DNA of 19,511 nucleotides from NCBI GenBank assembly GCA_035656415.1, contig DASRSM010000081.1, forward strand, positions 1 through 19,511. Reading direction: 5' to 3'. Under the pieces are notes generated by a model. It did not search any database. It was not told the DNA's origin and saw only the letters and a list, made by a program, of their open reading frames with translations. Origin of the DNA: JAFAHZ01 sp035656415. Lineage in GTDB: Bacteria > Vulcanimicrobiota > Vulcanimicrobiia > Vulcanimicrobiales > Vulcanimicrobiaceae. This document shows, piece after piece, positions 16,332-19,511 of this stretch. The first letter of the stretch is position 1. Every line of letters begins with the position of its first letter. The position numbers were made by a program, and so were the translations under genes.

Positions 16332-17628
16332 CGTGCCCCCGGCGCAGCGCCGCCACCACGAACGTCGATCCCGTTACCACGACCACGTCGCCCACGGCTG
16401 CGCCGCGCTGCGCGGCGCCGAGAGCCTCGACCGGATCGTCGAATGCGCGTCCGAAAATTCCAACGGACGCCGCGATTTCCATCAAGCGTTGCGGCGCAAT
16501 CGCTCTTCGGCCGGCAGTTTCGAACGACGTGAACGTCATCGTTCCGGGAAGCGTCGCGAGCGCCGCCACAATACCGGCTGCGTCCTTGCTTTCTCCGACG
16601 GCAACAACGTAGTGCACGCGGCTACCGCCGAACCGTTCGCGCAGCGCTGCGACGAGATGCTGCGCCTTCTCCGCGTTGTGCGCGATGTCGAAAACGACCG
16701 CCGGCGCGCCCGCCGCGATTTCCATTCGTCCCGGAATCGACAGCTCCGCAAAGCCTCGTTCGACCGCGTCGGGCGGCACGCGCAATGGCGGCTGCAGTTG
16801 CTCGAGAACCGTAATTGCCGTGGCCGCGTTGATGCGCTGAAACGCGCCCGCAACGCGCGTATGAATGCGATAGCGCGTCCGCGCCGTTACGACGTCGAAC
16901 GCTTCAGCGGAACCGCCAGGTTCGACGCGCGACCAGTCGGCGACGCGCACCAAACGCGCGCCGGCTTGCGCGGCACACGATTCGATCGCGATTGCGGCTT
17001 CGCGCGGCACGTCCGCAACGACCAATGGAGCGCCGGATTTCGCGATGCCCGCCTTTTCACGCGCGATTTCGTCCAGCGTTTCGCCGAGTACGTCTGTATG
17101 ATCGTAACCGACCGACGTAATTGCCGCGACTGCGGGCTGCAGAACGTTGGTGCCGTCGAGACGTCCGCCGAGTCCGACTTCCACGACAGCCACATCGATG
17201 CGTTCCTGCGCGAAGTACGTGAGCGCGAGCGCCAAAAGCGTTTCGTAATACGTCGGACGCCCTAACCCGGCGGCAATCGTCGACTCGATGGCGGGCATCA
17301 TGTCGTCCAAAACCGTCGCGAAACGCTGCCGATCGATCGCAGCGCCGTCGATACGCGCGCGCTCGGTAGCGTCGTGAAGATGCGGTTTGGTATGCAAACC
17401 CGTGCGGAGACCCGCGGCGCCGAGCGCCGCCGCAACCATCGTGCTCGTCGAACCCTTTCCGCTGGTTCCGCCGACGTGGACCGTCGGATACGCGAGATGC
17501 GGATCGCCCAACTTGCGCAGCAACGCGTACATGCGGTCGAGCTTGTACGACGTTCGCGGCGATAGCGTTTCGTTGATCGTGCCGAGCAGATACTCGTTTG
17601 CGCGCTCGAACGCATCCCGCTCGATCAC
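16315..17628 (-). CDS. folC: Folylpolyglutamate synthase / dihydrofolate synthase
   Basis: Mur-ligase-type enzyme that adds glutamate to dihydropteroate and/or extends the polyglutamate tail of folates. The 437 residues have the P-loop HVGGTSGKGS (51-60), TKPHLHDATER for the usual S-P-H-L segment, YETLLALALTYFA with VVEVGLGGRLDGTNV, ITSVGYDHTDVLGETLDEIA with REKAGIAKSG, and a C-terminal domain with VVFDIAHNAEKAQHL. The GTG start overlaps the mog stop as GTGA (17625-17628). A single such gene next to folP suggests a bifunctional enzyme, but specificity cannot be told by eye. Murein ligases are excluded by the G-L-G-G-R-L-D motif. Confidence 0.95.
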   Translation of the reverse strand: MIERDAFERANEYLLGTINETLSPRTSYKLDRMYALLRKLGDPHLAYPTVHVGGTSGKGSTSTMVAAALGAAGLRTGLHTKPHLHDATERARIDGAAIDRQRFATVLDDMMPAIESTIAAGLGRPTYYETLLALALTYFAQERIDVAVVEVGLGGRLDGTNVLQPAVAAITSVGYDHTDVLGETLDEIAREKAGIAKSGAPLVVADVPREAAIAIESCAAQAGARLVRVADWSRVEPGGSAEAFDVVTARTRYRIHTRVAGAFQRINAATAITVLEQLQPPLRVPPDAVERGFAELSIPGRMEIAAGAPAVVFDIAHNAEKAQHLVAALRERFGGSRVHYVVAVGESKDAAGIVAALATLPGTMTFTSFETAGRRAIAPQRLMEIAASVGIFGRAFDDPVEALGAAQRGAAVGDVVVVTGSTFVVAALRRGHVAGIA

Positions 17629-18107
17629 CCGTCGGTGACCGTGCCCGTGAGAAGCTCCAGCGCGTGCGGCAGCACGGTCGCGATGACGTCGATCGACTCC
17701 TCCACAGCTTTGGGGCTGCCGGGAAGGTTGACGATCAGCGTGCGATGGCGCACCCCCGCGACGGCGCGCGAAAGCATTGCACTCTTAACGTGAGGAACGG
17801 ACGCCGCGCGAATCGCTTCCGGAAGTCCCGGCACGTCGTAATCGAGAATCGCCGCGGTCGCTTGCGGCGTGCGGTCGCGCGGCGAGAGTCCGGTTCCACC
17901 GCTGGTCAAAACGAGTTGCGCGGCACCCGAATCGGCAATTTCGATAAGCTCCGCCTGCAGTGCGGCTGCGTCGTCGGGAAGTATTCGCTCGCGAACGACT
18001 GCGTACGCATCGCCCAGCCGCTCTTTCATGACGGGAATGCACGCGTCGGCTCGCTCTCCGCTTGCAGCTCGATCGGAGAGCACGATGAGCGCTACCGTAA
18101 ATTTCAT
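17625..18107 (-). CDS. mog: Molybdopterin adenylyltransferase (MoaB/Mog family)
   Basis: Activates molybdopterin by adenylation before molybdate insertion in molybdenum cofactor synthesis. The 160 residues carry the MogA/MoaB fold motifs: ALIVLSDRAASGE (6-18), LVLTSGGTGLSPRD (66-79), DVPGLPEAIR (91-100) and VNLPGSPKAVEES (126-138). The ATG overlaps the moaC stop as ATGA, with AAGG seven bases upstream. MoaB and Mog cannot be separated with confidence from the sequence alone; the name mog describes the function. Partner genes moaA, moaD/E and moeA are not in the window. Confidence 0.9.
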   Translation of the reverse strand: MKFTVALIVLSDRAASGERADACIPVMKERLGDAYAVVRERILPDDAAALQAELIEIADSGAAQLVLTSGGTGLSPRDRTPQATAAILDYDVPGLPEAIRAASVPHVKSAMLSRAVAGVRHRTLIVNLPGSPKAVEESIDVIATVLPHALELLTGTVTDG

Positions 18108-18592
18108 CTCGCGCCTTTACGTACCCAGCGCCCGGACTTTCCTCCGGTCTTTTCGAGCAACACGACCGATTCGATTTCAATCCCCTTGTCGACAGCTTTG
18201 GTCATGTCGTAAATCGTCAAGGCAGCGATCGACGCCGCGACGAGTGCTTCCATCTCTACCCCGGTGCGCGCGACGGTTCGCGCTTCGGTTTCGATCCGCA
18301 ACGCACCGTCGGGGGTCCAATCGAAGCGTACGTCGACACTCGATAGCGGTAATGGATGCGCCAGAGGGATCAAGGTCCCGGTCTGCTTGGCCGCCATTAT
18401 TCCCGCCAGCTGTGCCGCAACGAATGCGTCACCTTTCGGTAGCGTCGCTTCGCGCAGCGCGCGTTGCGCCTCGGCGCTCATCCGCACCAACGCTTGCGCC
18501 CGAGCGGTTCGCGCGGAATCGGCCTTGTGGGAGACGTCTACCATCGAAATGCTGCCGTCGGCGGCGATATGTGAGGGTTTCGGCACGGTCAT
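18104..18592 (-). CDS. moaC: Cyclic pyranopterin monophosphate synthase accessory protein MoaC
   Basis: Converts the GTP-derived product of MoaA to cyclic pyranopterin monophosphate, the first stable molybdenum cofactor intermediate. From the ATG at 18592 there are 162 residues, close to the 161 of E. coli. Motifs are MVDVSHKADSAR (17-28), LPKGDAF (51-57), AGIMAAKQTGTLIPLAHPLP (63-82), GVEMEALVAAS (111-121), YDMTKAVDKGI (128-138) and EKTGGKSG (147-154). The usual IPLCHPL has Ala in place of Cys; the catalytic-type His, Asp and Lys residues are kept. A TTG at 18610 would add six residues and overlap the divergent gene start, so it is less likely. It is first in the hexacistronic cofactor operon. 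Confidence 0.95.
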   Translation of the reverse strand: MTVPKPSHIAADGSISMVDVSHKADSARTARAQALVRMSAEAQRALREATLPKGDAFVAAQLAGIMAAKQTGTLIPLAHPLPLSSVDVRFDWTPDGALRIETEARTVARTGVEMEALVAASIAALTIYDMTKAVDKGIEIESVVLLEKTGGKSGRWVRKGAR

Positions 18593-18609
18593 GAGTAATC
18601 GGCTGGACA

Positions 18610-19511
18610 ATGGCGCTCTTCCTGGATGCGGGCGGCGATCCTCGGGCTTCTGCCACGCGGCTGGCTGACGTGCTCGCGGTATATGGGGCGATCGGCGATG
18701 CCGCTTTCGGCAACCCGCCTGGATTTGCGCTTCGTAAAGCTACGGCCGCAGTTTCGTTCGCACGCATTGCCGGAAGCGAACCCGATGAGTGCGATGCGAT
18801 CTATTTCGCCGGCATCATGCATGCGATCGGCGCCATCGGAAATCCCGCCTTTCGAAAAGGGGAGCGCCTCTCCGACCGGCACGCTCGCATGGAGAGTTGG
18901 GACACCCCCGCGATGGGCGCCCGCGTATGCGAGGAACTTGCTCCGTTGCCGCGGCCCACGGCCGACCTCGTCCGCTGGCAAGCCGAATGCTGGGACGGGA
19001 CGGGCTATCCGGATCAGCTCCGCTGGCATGGCATCCCCCAAAGCGCGATGATTCTTGCCGTTGCCGACGCCTTCACGCGCGCGGCCGAACCCGAAGATGC
19101 GCTCGCAACCGTCGCGATGCAGAGCGGACGAGCGTTCAGTCCGGAGATCGCGCGCGCCTTTACGATGTGGTTTCACATGGCGGGCGGGGAGCCCACCCCT
19201 GTCGAGCCGCCGATCGATGCGCTCGTCAACGTTAGGCCCGATACCGCCGCGTCGCTGATCGATGCAATCGCCGACCGGATCGACGCGCACAACGGCGTTG
19301 AGGGACGTTGGCGCCGCGTCGAGCGACTGGCGCAACAAGCCGGCACGATTCTCGGTCTCGACGCGACCGAAGCCGCTAACCTTTCCATTGCGGTGCGCTT
19401 TTACGGCTCGGGTGAAATCGCCGAAGACGAACTCTCGGAAGCTTCATTCGATCCGCTCGCGCGACTGGGAATCGACGATCGTGCTTCGCACGCCGCCGCG
19501 GCGGCCTCGCT
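18610..19511 (+). CDS. Degenerate tandem HD/HD-GYP-like protein, 5' part (runs off the window)
   Basis: The frame opens at the ATG at 18610, is the only possible start after an upstream stop, and stays open to the window edge (300 codons). The first domain (about 15-185) follows the HD-GYP layout. NPPGFALRKATAAVSFARI corresponds to the H-S-x-R helix, IMHAIGAIG (69-77) to the HD motif, and WDGTGYPDQL with IPQSAMILAVADAF (128-155) to the GYP region. The metal-binding Asp of HD is Ala72, the following Lys is Ala75, and the HHE is replaced by WQAE. A second HD-like domain starts near 213 (SLIDAIADRIDAHNG, then RVERLAQQAGTILGL), and its HD position reads RFYGSGEI. Both halves are probably inactive as phosphodiesterases. 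It is divergent from moaC across 17 bases. The C-terminus is not visible. Confidence 0.75.
   Translation, partial: MALFLDAGGDPRASATRLADVLAVYGAIGDAAFGNPPGFALRKATAAVSFARIAGSEPDECDAIYFAGIMHAIGAIGNPAFRKGERLSDRHARMESWDTPAMGARVCEELAPLPRPTADLVRWQAECWDGTGYPDQLRWHGIPQSAMILAVADAFTRAAEPEDALATVAMQSGRAFSPEIARAFTMWFHMAGGEPTPVEPPIDALVNVRPDTAASLIDAIADRIDAHNGVEGRWRRVERLAQQAGTILGLDATEAANLSIAVRFYGSGEIAEDELSEASFDPLARLGIDDRASHAAAAAS

Overview
The window is about 19.5 kb of dense, GC-rich bacterial chromosome with 20 protein genes, two of them cut by the window edges. There is no RNA gene, insertion sequence, prophage or CRISPR array. Starts are often GTG or TTG, genes overlap by 4 to 17 bases, and no gap exceeds 84 bases. 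The proteins are housekeeping bacterial families. Codon bias and the abundance of HD-GYP proteins suggest an uncultured lineage of the Eremiobacterota (WPS-2) or Firmicutes/Actinobacteria-like type. This placement is an impression and has not been tested by a search.

Layout, left to right: the 3' end of pyruvate kinase (+) meets a minus-strand operon tlyA-nadK-recN. An acyl-CoA synthetase (+) lies divergently from tlyA and converges on a second minus-strand operon, transcribed right to left as accB-accC-nusB-PBP1A-xseA-xseB-methyltransferase. Divergent from accB is a plus-strand pair, a GAF/HD-GYP protein and a 106-residue orphan. This pair converges on a third minus-strand operon, moaC-mog-folC-folP-folB-folK, which makes molybdopterin and folate. 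Divergent from moaC is a degenerate tandem HD-GYP protein that runs off the right edge.

The left two thirds is recognisable as the ancient supercluster accB-accC-nusB-(folD)-xseA-xseB-(ispA-dxs)-tlyA-nadK/ahrC-recN known from Bacillus and relatives. Here PBP1A sits where folD would be, and the methyltransferase plus acyl-CoA synthetase sit where ispA-dxs would be.

The most striking observation is that AccB, although in its ancestral place directly before accC, has lost the biotin-accepting lysine: the EAMKM motif reads EALGM. It may be a bacterial analogue of the plant BADC proteins. The accC gene behind it appears to start at a rare ATT codon. The other unusual points are the degenerate tandem HD protein, the orphan coupled to the GAF/HD-GYP protein, and gene junctions too short for ordinary terminators and promoters.
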